Source: Bacteroidota bacterium
GTDB lineage: Bacteria > Bacteroidota > Bacteroidia > Bacteroidales > F082
Direction: 5' to 3'
Assembly: GCA_018336075.1 (NCBI GenBank)
Contig: JAGXRB010000315.1
Coordinates: 1-40,488, forward strand
Length of the DNA stretch: 40,488 nucleotides
Below are positions 24,544-32,249 of the stretch, in pieces. Below the pieces are notes generated by a model that saw only the letters and a list, made by a program, of their open reading frames with translations, had not been told where the DNA came from and did not search any database. Position 1 is the first letter of the stretch; every line of letters starts with the position of its first letter. The position numbers were made by a program, and so were the translations under genes.

Positions 24544-25638
24544 TCAATCAATCAAATACTTGGTAACTACATACCAATTGTTTTGAATATCATGCGAAAG
24601 TTTATTCGTTATTACACTTGTAAATCCGGCGTTTCGCAAATATTCTTTTGTCGTTTCCTCACCCCACATAGCTCCTAATCCTTCGCCATCTTGAGCAAGT
24701 GAAACGGTCATACAATGCATACAGGAAATGGTATACAAAAATGTTCCGATTGGATGTTTAATGTCTTCTTCAAGATGACTTGTTCCGCTAATATCTTGCA
24801 TGAGATAAATGCCGTCAGCTTTTAACGCACGATAAATTCCTTTCAAGACATTGAGGGGTTTTCCTTGGTCATGAATAGCATCGAATGTAGTAATGAAATC
24901 ATACTTAGCTTCAGGCGCAGTTTGATGAAAGTCAGAGAGATCTTTAACAATAAATTCAACATTCTTTAATCCACTCACGGCAGCTGCTGATGAAGCTGTT
25001 GCAATTGCTTCTTCTGATAAATCCATGCCTGTAAAATTTGAATGAGGAAACAATGTTGCCAGTTTATTAATAATATTTCCGGAACCACATCCAACATCCA
25101 GCATTCTAATTCCCGATTTTAATTTTAAAATTAAATCAGGAACCAGAGGAAGTATGTGACTCTCTAAAGAATTTAAAACAGATTGACCGCTGGCTTCAGC
25201 CATCACCTCATGAAAACGGTGAAACTTGGAGTAGGGAACACCTCCACCTTTTTTGAAACAGCTGATAATGTCGTCTTCTACTTCTCCCATCACAGCTGTA
25301 TATTGAGCTAACACAGCCATGTTATCTGTTCCAGCCACACGGGTAAGGTAAGCAGCATGTTCATCTGGCAAATGAAATGATTTTGATTCAGGCGCATAAT
25401 CAATAATGCCGCCTGTAACCATTGCTCCGAGCCATTCTCTCACATAGCGTTCATTGAGTGATGCTTTATCTGCAATCTTATAAGAAGTAGCAAAGTCCAT
25501 TTCAGACATAATATCAAACAATCCTGTGCGATGTCCAATAGAAGTCATAAGCGAAAGTGCACTTTTATTTAGAGTATCAATAAGCGAACCCGCAAAGGTC
25601 TCGGCTTTTATTGTGTCGAAGGTTTGTTTATCTGCCAT
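24544..25638 (-). CDS. Class I SAM-dependent methyltransferase with N-terminal winged-helix-like domain
   Basis: 364 residues. The first ~150 residues form a helical, winged-helix-like domain (LMTSIGHRTGLFDIM, IADKASLNERYVREWLGAMVTGGIIDY), as in O-methyltransferase-type proteins where it mediates dimerisation. The Rossmann-type methyltransferase domain follows: motif I RMLDVGCGSGNIINKLA (about 178-195), acidic loop FTGMDLSEEAI, FIVKDLSDF and the motif IV region DFITTFDAIHDQGKP. Such proteins are often annotated as methyltransferase/transcriptional regulator; substrate unknown. The gene ends 18 bp before repeat A2. Unlike its neighbours it has no evident defence role. Confidence 0.85.
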   Translation of the reverse strand: MADKQTFDTIKAETFAGSLIDTLNKSALSLMTSIGHRTGLFDIMSEMDFATSYKIADKASLNERYVREWLGAMVTGGIIDYAPESKSFHLPDEHAAYLTRVAGTDNMAVLAQYTAVMGEVEDDIISCFKKGGGVPYSKFHRFHEVMAEASGQSVLNSLESHILPLVPDLILKLKSGIRMLDVGCGSGNIINKLATLFPHSNFTGMDLSEEAIATASSAAAVSGLKNVEFIVKDLSDFHQTAPEAKYDFITTFDAIHDQGKPLNVLKGIYRALKADGIYLMQDISGTSHLEEDIKHPIGTFLYTISCMHCMTVSLAQDGEGLGAMWGEETTKEYLRNAGFTSVITNKLSHDIQNNWYVVTKYLID

Positions 25639-25938
25639 CGTTATTAATTTAGATTATTGGTATGTTCTTGTTTACAATTCTGACTAACGCTTCTACAATA
25701 TACTGTATATCAACATATTGAAATTCCAAGATCTTCATTAGTCAACCCAAATTTATCAATTTGTTTTTTAATACGCTTTACTAAACCATTTTTCTTTGCT
25801 TTGGCATGCTCAGCACATGCTTTGGACTAAAAGAGATTTCTGCAAAATCACGAAAACAAACTAAGAACTTCTGGCCATGATCAAAATGTATTTCAGGCTC
25901 TGTAACTGCCTTTGCAGCCAAAGCTCAGATCACTTGTT
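25639..25938 (-). other. Intergenic stretch with decayed coding fragments
   Basis: No intact gene. On the - strand two frames give protein-like pieces broken by stops and a shift: AVTEPEIHFDHGQKF followed by RDFAEISFSPKHVLSMPK, and in another frame AEHAKAKKNGLVKRIKKQ followed by FGLTNEDLGI and a stop. They may belong to one former small basic protein. Family not identified. No TAnnTTTG box is seen for the methyltransferase gene that starts at 25638. Confidence 0.3.
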
Positions 25939-25973
25939 CAAAATCCGTTTGCTTTCCTCCTTAAGGCAGGTTA
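25939..25973 (+). repeat. 35-bp direct repeat, left copy (D1)
   Basis: Matches 38269-38303 at 33 of 35 positions in the same orientation (shared core AAATCCGTTTGCTTTCCTCC). Its right end runs into repeat B1. The two copies enclose the ATPase, unknown, Hachiman and type I restriction-modification genes. Confidence 0.7.
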
Positions 25974-26079
25974 GCCTCTCCGGTTTTCGCCGAACAGCCA
26001 ACAAACCAAAAAGCCATTACACCTCAGCAGGATAATGGCTCTTTTTTCGGGGCTTTTCGGGTATTTGGCTTAGTGTTAT
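25966..26079 (-). repeat. Repeat family B, copy 1 (B1)
   Basis: About 114 bp, closely similar to 27541-27659. It starts GCAGGTTAGCCTCTCCGG and ends near the stop of the ATPase gene (26090). It contains a bidirectional terminator hairpin (26008-26047). Both copies lie immediately 3' of a - strand gene. Confidence 0.75.
26008..26047. terminator. Bidirectional intrinsic terminator in repeat B1
   Basis: GCCATTA (26013-26019) pairs with TAATGGC (26033-26039), with an A run before and a T run (26042-26047) after. It can therefore stop transcription of the ATPase gene on the - strand as well as + strand transcripts. Confidence 0.75.
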
Positions 26080-26089
26080 CGGTTCGCAC

Positions 26090-27307
26090 TTATTTTTCGG
26101 TCTTTGTAAGCCAATCTATTGCGTTTGTTTTTTTTATTCCGTTAAATGTACCTGTGTCGTAGTCCATTGTGATTAAAAGTTTTTCGTGATGGTCTTTAAT
26201 CCTGTCTAATGGTGCTAACTCACGTTTTAAAGTCGTTGCGTTTTGTACTGTTTGCGAAACTTGTATGTATTGTGTAAAACCTTCGTTGTTGCGAACAACA
26301 AAATCAACTTCTAAATTGTTGGTTTTTCCAATCCATACTTGGTTGTTTCTGCGTTTTAGCTCAAGATATATTATATTTTCAAGTAAATGCCCTGCATCGC
26401 TTGCCAATTCTTTTCCAAGTAATGCAGTGCGAAAACCTAAATCCACCAAATAGTATTTTTCTTGCGTTGCCAAATGTTGTTTGCCTTTGATGTCATAGCG
26501 ATTTACTTTGTAAAACAAATAGGCTTCAACCAAAGTATCAATGTACTTTGACACCGTTTTGTTGTCTATTTTCTTTTTGTTTGACGTTAAAACTTTGGCA
26601 ATGTTTCCTGCTGAAACGCTTGAACCAACTGAATCTATTAAGAAGTTTACAACTTCCTGATATGATTCTTCCGCATAAATAGTATAGCGTTTAGAAATAT
26701 CGTTATCGTAAATATTTTTAAAAACCATTTGCAAGTATTCATTTGAAAAATGATTTCCGTCTGCTGAAAGTCGCACAGCTTCGGGAAAACCACCTGTACG
26801 CACATATTCAGCAAAAGCCCGGTCATGGTTTGTCGTTTTGCCTGTAAATTCTAAATATTCAGCAAAAGAAAAAGGCAATACATTTATTTCATAAGCTCTA
26901 CCTGTGAGCAAAGTTGCCAATTCGCTTGATAATAAAAATGCGTTTGAACCTGTAACGTACAAATCTATGTTTGGGTGAACGTACAAGCCTTCCAACAGTT
27001 TTTCAAATTCGGGAACGTTTTGCACTTCGTCAATAAACACATAATTGGTTACGTTTTTTTTTAGATGCTTAATGATGTAATCGTAAATCTCTTTCCAATT
27101 TTTTTCTGCTAAAAACCGAAAATCGGGCATATCCATATTGATTGCCAAAATGGAAACTTTGCCGTTTTCTTTGCGCAACAAGTCTTGAAATTGTGTCATT
27201 AAAGTTGATTTTCCACAACGCCTCACGCCTGTGGCAACCTTAATTAAATTCTTGTCTTTAAGTATACTAAGTGTATCTAAGTAGCGTTTACGTGCTATTG
27301 TTTTCAT
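26090..27307 (-). CDS. AAA-family ATPase with DUF4143 C-terminal domain
   Basis: 405 residues from the ATG at 27307; the frame is open to 27349, but MKTIARKRYLDTLSIL is the usual start of this family. Walker A is TGVRRCGKSTLMTQF, and Walker B with the family signature is YVFIDEVQNVPEFEKLL. Sensor region YVTGSNAFLLSSELATLLTGR and LPFSFAEYLEFTG follow. The C-terminal DUF4143 part has VWIGKTNNLEVDFVV, a PD-(D/E)xK-like stretch. These proteins are widespread in Bacteroidota with unknown function. The promoter's -7 box ends only about 5 nt before the ATG, so the mRNA may be leaderless. Repeat B1 with a terminator follows its stop. Confidence 0.9.
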   Translation of the reverse strand: MKTIARKRYLDTLSILKDKNLIKVATGVRRCGKSTLMTQFQDLLRKENGKVSILAINMDMPDFRFLAEKNWKEIYDYIIKHLKKNVTNYVFIDEVQNVPEFEKLLEGLYVHPNIDLYVTGSNAFLLSSELATLLTGRAYEINVLPFSFAEYLEFTGKTTNHDRAFAEYVRTGGFPEAVRLSADGNHFSNEYLQMVFKNIYDNDISKRYTIYAEESYQEVVNFLIDSVGSSVSAGNIAKVLTSNKKKIDNKTVSKYIDTLVEAYLFYKVNRYDIKGKQHLATQEKYYLVDLGFRTALLGKELASDAGHLLENIIYLELKRRNNQVWIGKTNNLEVDFVVRNNEGFTQYIQVSQTVQNATTLKRELAPLDRIKDHHEKLLITMDYDTGTFNGIKKTNAIDWLTKTEK

Positions 27308-27311
27308 AGGA

Positions 27312-27344
27312 CAAAGATAAACAAAAATCCTAAAACTATGCAAA
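27312..27344 (-). promoter_or_regulatory. Promoter of the DUF4143 ATPase gene
   Basis: Read on the - strand: TTTG (27344-27341), 21 nt, TATCTTTG (27319-27312). The expected start is near 27307, the A of the ATG itself. From here to 27540 there is no gene; a small hairpin (GTCCGCC/GGCGGAC) lies near 27500-27520. Confidence 0.65.
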
Positions 27345-27540
27345 AACAAAAATATTTAGGAATATTTAGGTTCGGTTTTTTGATCAAGTTCGGTTTATTA
27401 TGTTCTTAAAACAGGCATACTTTGTCAACTAAAATTCGTCTGTTCAATGTCATTCGTGTTTGTCTTGCTGTGTCGTTTTAGGGTGATCGATAAGGTCAGT
27501 CCGCCCTCCTGAGGCGGACACGCCCTCCAAAGGTGTTAAA

Positions 27541-27659
27541 GCAGGTTAGCCTCTCCGGTTTTCGCCGAACAGCGAACAAACAAAAAAGCCATTACACCTT
27601 AGCAGGATAATGGCTCTTTTTTCAGGGCTTTTCGGCTATTCGACTTAGTGTTAGCAACA
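27541..27659 (-). repeat. Repeat family B, copy 2 (B2)
   Basis: Second copy of repeat B, from GCAGGTTAGCCTCTCCGG to GTGTTAGCAACAG next to the stop of the unknown gene at 27661. GTTAGCAAC here and GTTGCTAAC just upstream of that gene (about 28581-28589) are inverted copies, so the gene is framed by them. Confidence 0.75.
27582..27622. terminator. Bidirectional intrinsic terminator in repeat B2
   Basis: GCCATTA (27588-27594) pairs with TAATGGC (27608-27614), preceded by A6 (27582-27587) and followed by a T run to 27622. Same structure as in B1. Confidence 0.75.
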
Positions 27660-27660
27660 G

Positions 27661-28560
27661 TTATTCAGTCAATTTTTTTATTCTTGATTCTAATAATTCC
27701 AAATGTTTCATGTCCGGAAATAGATTTGACACATTTTCTGGAGTATTGAGCGCTGGATGAATTTCTGCTCCCTTATCTATTTGCTCTGATAGTAACTTTA
27801 TCGAATGCTTTAATCTTTCTATTTGTTCGTGATTATCGGCAACTTTAAAGTTTTCGGAATATAATTGATTCGCTTCAGCGTCAATCATCAAATCAATGGC
27901 TTTCTTTTGAGCATCTTTTATTTCTTTTAAGCTTTCATTCTTTATTTTCAAGCTCTTAACATGTTCTTCGATGATTCTACCTTCTTGAATCTTTTTATAA
28001 ACCACAGCCGCTGACCATGCCAATCCTCCAACCAAAGCTAGAGCTGGTGCTGAACCTAAATAGATATCAAGCCATATTGAACCATTCTCAACACTATCAA
28101 TTTTTACTTGTCCATTTATTTCGTCATTTATTATCGACTGAGTCAGAATAGTGTGAAATGTGCTTGAAGTCTTCGCTAAATCTTCAAAATCATTAATCTT
28201 TGGCAATTTTATACTGATACTATTTTCTCTTGTTGTGCCTGTAATTTTTGATAATGAAGTATTTAATGCTACCACGATTTTTATTAGTGAATCCATTGGC
28301 AACTTTAAACTTCGTCCTTCAGTAAAATTTAAAGTCAAATCATCCTGTGTTGTTGAGAATATTCCACTTTTTTTAATCTGATTTATTTCATTTTTAAGAA
28401 GGCCTGTATTCTCCAATAAATTAATACCATTTCTAAAACTTATTAGATTTGTAAATGTAGATTGAGAAATTTGTCCTTGATTGTTTTTCTGTTCTTCATA
28501 CTTAAAGTTTAAAGTTTCATTAATTGTCTGAAGATCTGCTTTTAATTCTTTGATTTTCAT
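27661..28560 (-). CDS. Unknown protein with coiled coils and one membrane-like segment
   Basis: 299 residues, not recognised. The N-terminal ~30 residues form a charged helix (LKADLQTINETLNFKYEEQ). A mixed alpha/beta region follows to about residue 160, ending in GQVKIDSVENGSIWLDIYLG. Residues about 172-190 (APALALVGGLAWSAAVVYKK) look like a transmembrane or membrane-inserted helix. From 190 to the end the sequence is strongly helical and coiled-coil-like (HVKSLKIKNESLKEIKDAQK; ERLKHSIKLLSEQIDKG). It stands alone between repeat B2 and repeat A3, inside the defence-gene island. The layout (sensor-like front, one span, coiled coil) would suit a membrane-acting defence effector, but this is speculation. 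No TAnnTTTG promoter was found just upstream. Confidence 0.7.
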   Translation of the reverse strand: MKIKELKADLQTINETLNFKYEEQKNNQGQISQSTFTNLISFRNGINLLENTGLLKNEINQIKKSGIFSTTQDDLTLNFTEGRSLKLPMDSLIKIVVALNTSLSKITGTTRENSISIKLPKINDFEDLAKTSSTFHTILTQSIINDEINGQVKIDSVENGSIWLDIYLGSAPALALVGGLAWSAAVVYKKIQEGRIIEEHVKSLKIKNESLKEIKDAQKKAIDLMIDAEANQLYSENFKVADNHEQIERLKHSIKLLSEQIDKGAEIHPALNTPENVSNLFPDMKHLELLESRIKKLTE

Positions 28561-28749
28561 GTATGGTAATTTTTTATAATTGTTGCTAACGTCAGTCCGT
28601 CACAAAACCTCCTCTATTTTTCATTTCACTCAAATTTTATCCCGCTAAATTAGCAAATACTTCTGTTTTAAGGAAACTGATTTTACAACCAATTTTGAGA
28701 ATGATTTTTATACAAACACTAAATCGGAAGCGCTATGCCCGCTGACCAA

Positions 28750-28996
28750 CAAAAATTGTCCAAAACTTTTTATTGAATGCAAAACCATTGTTGTAAAATA
28801 CTATAAAGCACAAAAACCTGCAATACTTCAAACAACGTCCGTTCAATATTTTTATAATAAACACTAAAAACGGTCAATAAGTACATAACACCCTTCAGGA
28901 TTCTGCTGAGGATGTAGTTCAATCCCGAAAATTCGGGAACTCATCGCTGGGTGCTGCGCACCGCTCAGAGTCCTATTTATTAGGTGCTGGCGTTCT
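28750..28996 (-). repeat. Repeat family A, copy 3 (A3)
   Basis: The longest A copy, holding both outer blocks that A1 and A2 share only in part. The hairpin at 28911-28945 pairs GATG/CATC, AGTT/AACT and CCCGAA/TTCGGG, leaving a 1-nt and a 4-nt bulge on one side only. It lacks the TTTCCGGC...GCCGGAAA segment of A1 and A2 and has GTGCTGCGCAC instead, itself a small palindrome. It lies beyond the 3' end of hamB, next to repeat C1. Confidence 0.75.
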
Positions 28997-29037
28997 GTCT
29001 GTCATTGTTCTGTTGTCCATTATTTACTGCTGTCTTG

Positions 29038-29129
29038 GTGCGTTGGCTTGGTAGCTCTTTTGCATTTTTTTTTGTTTGGCTTTTGCGTTGGCAAAAAATG
29101 CAAATGTGCTACCAAATGCGTTGGTTTAT
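29038..29129 (-). repeat. Repeat family C, copy 1 (C1): long hairpin with three direct GCCAACGC motifs
   Basis: Arms TTGGTAGC (29048-29055) and GCTACCAA (29108-29115) pair, then TCT/TGT, then TTTGCATTTTTT (29059-29070) with AAAAAATGCAAA (29093-29104), around a 22-nt loop. On the - strand, R-CCAACGC occurs before, inside and after the hairpin. The stop codon of hamB lies in its end (29126-29128). The final 28 bp (29102-29129) recur at 32222-32249 (26/28). Confidence 0.8.
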
Positions 29130-31249
29130 GTTGGCTGTTTTTCTTGTGTCAATGTTATTCCGTCATAAAAATATTCAATAATGTATTTGTCGAAGTCATC
29201 AATAAAAAGTGAAAATATTTTTTCCTTTCCTATGTTATGAAACATTTCTATTGCTTTATGAATATTCAACTCTTCGTCTAAAAAGTTCACCAAACCATAT
29301 TGATGTAATTTTCTAGAAATCATTCTCGGCAAACCATATTCTTCAAGCTGGTAAACAACAGAAGGCAAAAAGGCATGAGAAACTCTAGAAATGAAAGGAG
29401 ATACATCAGTACCATTATTTAATATTTCCTTTTGTAAAATATTTATGTCGCTAATTAAAGATGATAAATTGAAAGCCGCAATTCTTTCAAGTTTGAAAAA
29501 TTGCTCAATATCTATTTCATCTTCGTCTAATTCGTCTAAAAGTTCAGGAATTGTTCTGCCCCAATTGTCAACTAATACTTTAACAAATGCTACAAATTTT
29601 CTGTGTTGAACACCATAAGGTCCATCACCCCATTCGCCAGGGTGTAGGCTAATAATCTTCCATAAAAGTCTGTCCCAAGATTCTGTGTCATTAGAGTTTA
29701 GAAACGATAATCCATTCCATTCAGCAGGATTTTGCTTCATCTGTTTTGCCGTTTCTTTTATGAAATCAGAATTGTTTGATTGAAAAATATTTTCTTTCAG
29801 TAAACGGTCGTAAGTTTCTTTGCCAAGTATGTCATACATTTCTTTTTTAAAAACGGTAATTTTTGCTATCTGCTCATTATTCAAACTTGCTTTGTAAACA
29901 TCAGCATCAATATCGCCTAAAATTGTGTCAGGAAAAGGAATATCTAATTGAGTTGCACCTTCTTCAGGAGGTGCTTCTAAAAGATATATTTTACCGATGA
30001 AGTATTTAAACATTCTTCCACCTCGACCAATAATATTTTTATAGGTGAAGCTATCAAGAATGCTGTTACCACCACTTTTTCTATTCCGCCAAATAATTAC
30101 GTTTTCGGCAGATGTATTAACTCCTTCAATTATTGAAGATGTTGAAATAATATTGTCAATTCCTTCTCTTTCTTCAAATAGTTTTACTTGTATTTGGCTT
30201 ATGGAACGATGCAGTTGACCATTATGAATACCAATTCCTCGTTTTATTAGATTTGTCAACTTCCAATTAGCACCATAATTTACTGTTAGCCATTTTGAAA
30301 AACTAATAAGTAAAGGTTTCTGTGAAATGGGAATGTTTTCGTTTAGGAGATTTGAAACTTTATCTATTTGCGGATATGATGCAGCGTAAATAAGAGATTT
30401 TGTTTTAGTTTCAGCTAGAATATTTAAAAGGGCTTGCCCTTTTAATATTTCATCTTTATTGATTTCCTTATACAAATCAAACTTTTCGAGATACACTGTA
30501 TTGAAATCTAATTTGTCCTCAAAAGCCATGTCTTGGGTAAAAATATTGTCCCCAATTGATGTAATATTTGGTGCTAGAAAATATTTTTGTTTAGATTTTT
30601 GGCCAAGTTTAATAATTGCTTTAAGCAATGATGGGGAACGTGTTTTATCGTAATCAGAACTTGCCTTATAGAATTCATCAATAATTAAAATATCAATGCT
30701 TTCTATTTTGTTGACATAATTCATTGCCCTTTCTTGAGGGAAGATGAAAATATTTTTGTCAGCTAATTCTACCTCTGTTGTAGTTATTATTTTATATTGA
30801 TTTGAAAATTTCTTATATAAACGCCTTCTTGTTTCATCTGTCAATGCAATAGTTGGAACAATAATTACTACATTATTTGGCTTGTTGATTGAAATAAAAG
30901 CATCTATTACAAAGCTTTTTCCAAAACTCGTTGGTGCACTTACTGCAATATTTTCTCCGTTCACTAATCTTTTTAGAAGCGAAGATTGCTCTCTATGTAA
31001 AGTTGCTTCTTTTCCACCTATATCAACTTTGAATACCTCATAAACATATCTGTCTTCCCAAGAAGAATTCTCTGGCTGGAGGTAAGGAAACAGCCCAGTT
31101 GCCCTAATTAGATGATTAACGAGTGGGGTATATTCAATATCATTTCTTGCATGATAATCAAGCAATTTAATCAATTCATTTCTTGCCATAACCTCGTTAT
31201 TGGCAATTAGGTAATCATTAACAATATGACAGGTTTCAAAGATTTCCAT
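29126..31249 (-). CDS. hamB: Hachiman defence helicase HamB
   Basis: 707 residues. Superfamily 2 helicase motifs are clear: motif I SAPTSFGKSF (K111), Ia VPTIALTDET, II IIDEFYK (DEFY at 191-194), a motif III-like LAPNI, IV/V region IISTSSIIEGVNTSAENV and VI NIIGRGGRMFK. The C-terminal ~250 residues are helical and typical of the HamB tail. In Hachiman the helicase surveys DNA and releases the HamA nuclease on phage infection, leading to abortive DNA clearance. The gene starts 5 bp after hamA ends. Its stop codon is the TAA at the border of repeat C1, and the preceding QEKQPT may be cassette-junction sequence. Confidence 0.9.
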   Translation of the reverse strand: MEIFETCHIVNDYLIANNEVMARNELIKLLDYHARNDIEYTPLVNHLIRATGLFPYLQPENSSWEDRYVYEVFKVDIGGKEATLHREQSSLLKRLVNGENIAVSAPTSFGKSFVIDAFISINKPNNVVIIVPTIALTDETRRRLYKKFSNQYKIITTTEVELADKNIFIFPQERAMNYVNKIESIDILIIDEFYKASSDYDKTRSPSLLKAIIKLGQKSKQKYFLAPNITSIGDNIFTQDMAFEDKLDFNTVYLEKFDLYKEINKDEILKGQALLNILAETKTKSLIYAASYPQIDKVSNLLNENIPISQKPLLISFSKWLTVNYGANWKLTNLIKRGIGIHNGQLHRSISQIQVKLFEEREGIDNIISTSSIIEGVNTSAENVIIWRNRKSGGNSILDSFTYKNIIGRGGRMFKYFIGKIYLLEAPPEEGATQLDIPFPDTILGDIDADVYKASLNNEQIAKITVFKKEMYDILGKETYDRLLKENIFQSNNSDFIKETAKQMKQNPAEWNGLSFLNSNDTESWDRLLWKIISLHPGEWGDGPYGVQHRKFVAFVKVLVDNWGRTIPELLDELDEDEIDIEQFFKLERIAAFNLSSLISDINILQKEILNNGTDVSPFISRVSHAFLPSVVYQLEEYGLPRMISRKLHQYGLVNFLDEELNIHKAIEMFHNIGKEKIFSLFIDDFDKYIIEYFYDGITLTQEKQPT

Positions 31250-31254
31250 ACTGA

Positions 31255-32178
31255 TTATTGGTTTTTATAAAAATCAGCGATGGAAACAAATTTGTCAACA
31301 ATTTCCTTCTTATCAGGAACGGGTAATAGAATAACATGAAAATGTATTTCTGAATACATGTGAAGTCCGCCAAATTTGTTAATCTGCTTTTTAAAGTATG
31401 ATTCACTTCGTTGTTTATGGTATTCAATTAGTTCATTCTTATAATCGTCCGTCAAAGTTGTTTGTACTTTTGTAATTGAACACTCATGAAGTAATAATAT
31501 TGGGATATGAAGTTTGGGTTTTAGATTATCTAAAGATTCTTTTGGTGATAATGCAGACGTAATTTTATTACGCAATATTTCATCTCCTATTAAATGATTG
31601 ATGTCTGAAACATTGGTAATAATGCTGTTTTCTTTTTTGATTTTATCCGTGAGTAATGAGTTTTCAACTGATTCAATTATTACTCCAAGTCTTGCGTCTT
31701 CAATGCTATTGTAAAATTTCGCTTCTCCAAACCATATTGAAAAATCAGTCCCTCCATTTTCAATTACGATATGAACACTGTCAGCTCCTTTGGCATTATC
31801 TTGAGGATTTTGTTTGTAAAATATTTTAGGAACAACAGGTAAAGCCTTATAGTGGTGCTTCATTATCCCATAAAGTATTATTTCCGCTAATTCACTTCCT
31901 TTACTAATATCCCCGTCTTTATCCGTTAGTCTTAAACTCTGTGCTGCGGAGGTTAATAGAGAATGACTTTTATCTACGAGGCTTTCCCTTTCTTTGAAAG
32001 ACAATGAAGTTTCTGCAATATTATCCCAAATGAAATTCTGAAATTCTTGAAATCGCCATTTACCGTCCTCGAAGTCATTAATCATGCTTAACACACTTTT
32101 ATTGTCAACTGGTGTAATTGTTCCATCTCTATTTGTGTTAGCAAATGAATCGTCAATCAGAATTTCAAATTTTATCAT
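31255..32178 (-). CDS. hamA: Hachiman defence nuclease HamA (DUF1837)
   Basis: 307 residues. The DUF1837 nuclease core is visible: GSELAEIILYGIMKHHY (E96/E99), KGADSVHIVIE (D133) and IWFGEAKFYNS with E152-x-K154, together a PD-(D/E)xK-type site. The first ~85 residues are a helical N-terminal domain. HamA is held inactive by HamB and degrades DNA when freed. It is the first gene of a two-gene unit on the - strand; a TAATTTTG box at 32222-32215 may serve as promoter. The unit is framed by repeats C1 and C2 and so looks like a transferable cassette. Confidence 0.9.
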   Translation of the reverse strand: MIKFEILIDDSFANTNRDGTITPVDNKSVLSMINDFEDGKWRFQEFQNFIWDNIAETSLSFKERESLVDKSHSLLTSAAQSLRLTDKDGDISKGSELAEIILYGIMKHHYKALPVVPKIFYKQNPQDNAKGADSVHIVIENGGTDFSIWFGEAKFYNSIEDARLGVIIESVENSLLTDKIKKENSIITNVSDINHLIGDEILRNKITSALSPKESLDNLKPKLHIPILLLHECSITKVQTTLTDDYKNELIEYHKQRSESYFKKQINKFGGLHMYSEIHFHVILLPVPDKKEIVDKFVSIADFYKNQ

Positions 32179-32214
32179 ATGTCTATTCTATTAATGTTGT
32201 TTAGTGCGGTTGTG

Positions 32215-32222
32215 CAAAATTA
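32215..32222 (-). promoter_or_regulatory. Possible -7 box of the hamAB unit
   Basis: TAATTTTG on the - strand fits TAnnTTTG and lies about 37 nt ahead of the hamA start at 32178. No good TTG lies 17-21 nt upstream; that position falls in repeat C2. It could be a weak promoter, or read-through from hsdMSR may contribute. Confidence 0.4.
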
Positions 32223-32249
32223 AATGTGCTACCAAAAGCGTTGGCTTAT
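32222..32249 (-). repeat. Repeat family C, partial copy (C2)
   Basis: 28 bp matching 29102-29129 at 26 positions: the GCTACCAA arm and one CCAACGC motif without the rest of the hairpin. The stop codon of hsdR (32246-32248) lies at its border exactly as the hamB stop does in C1. Confidence 0.7.
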
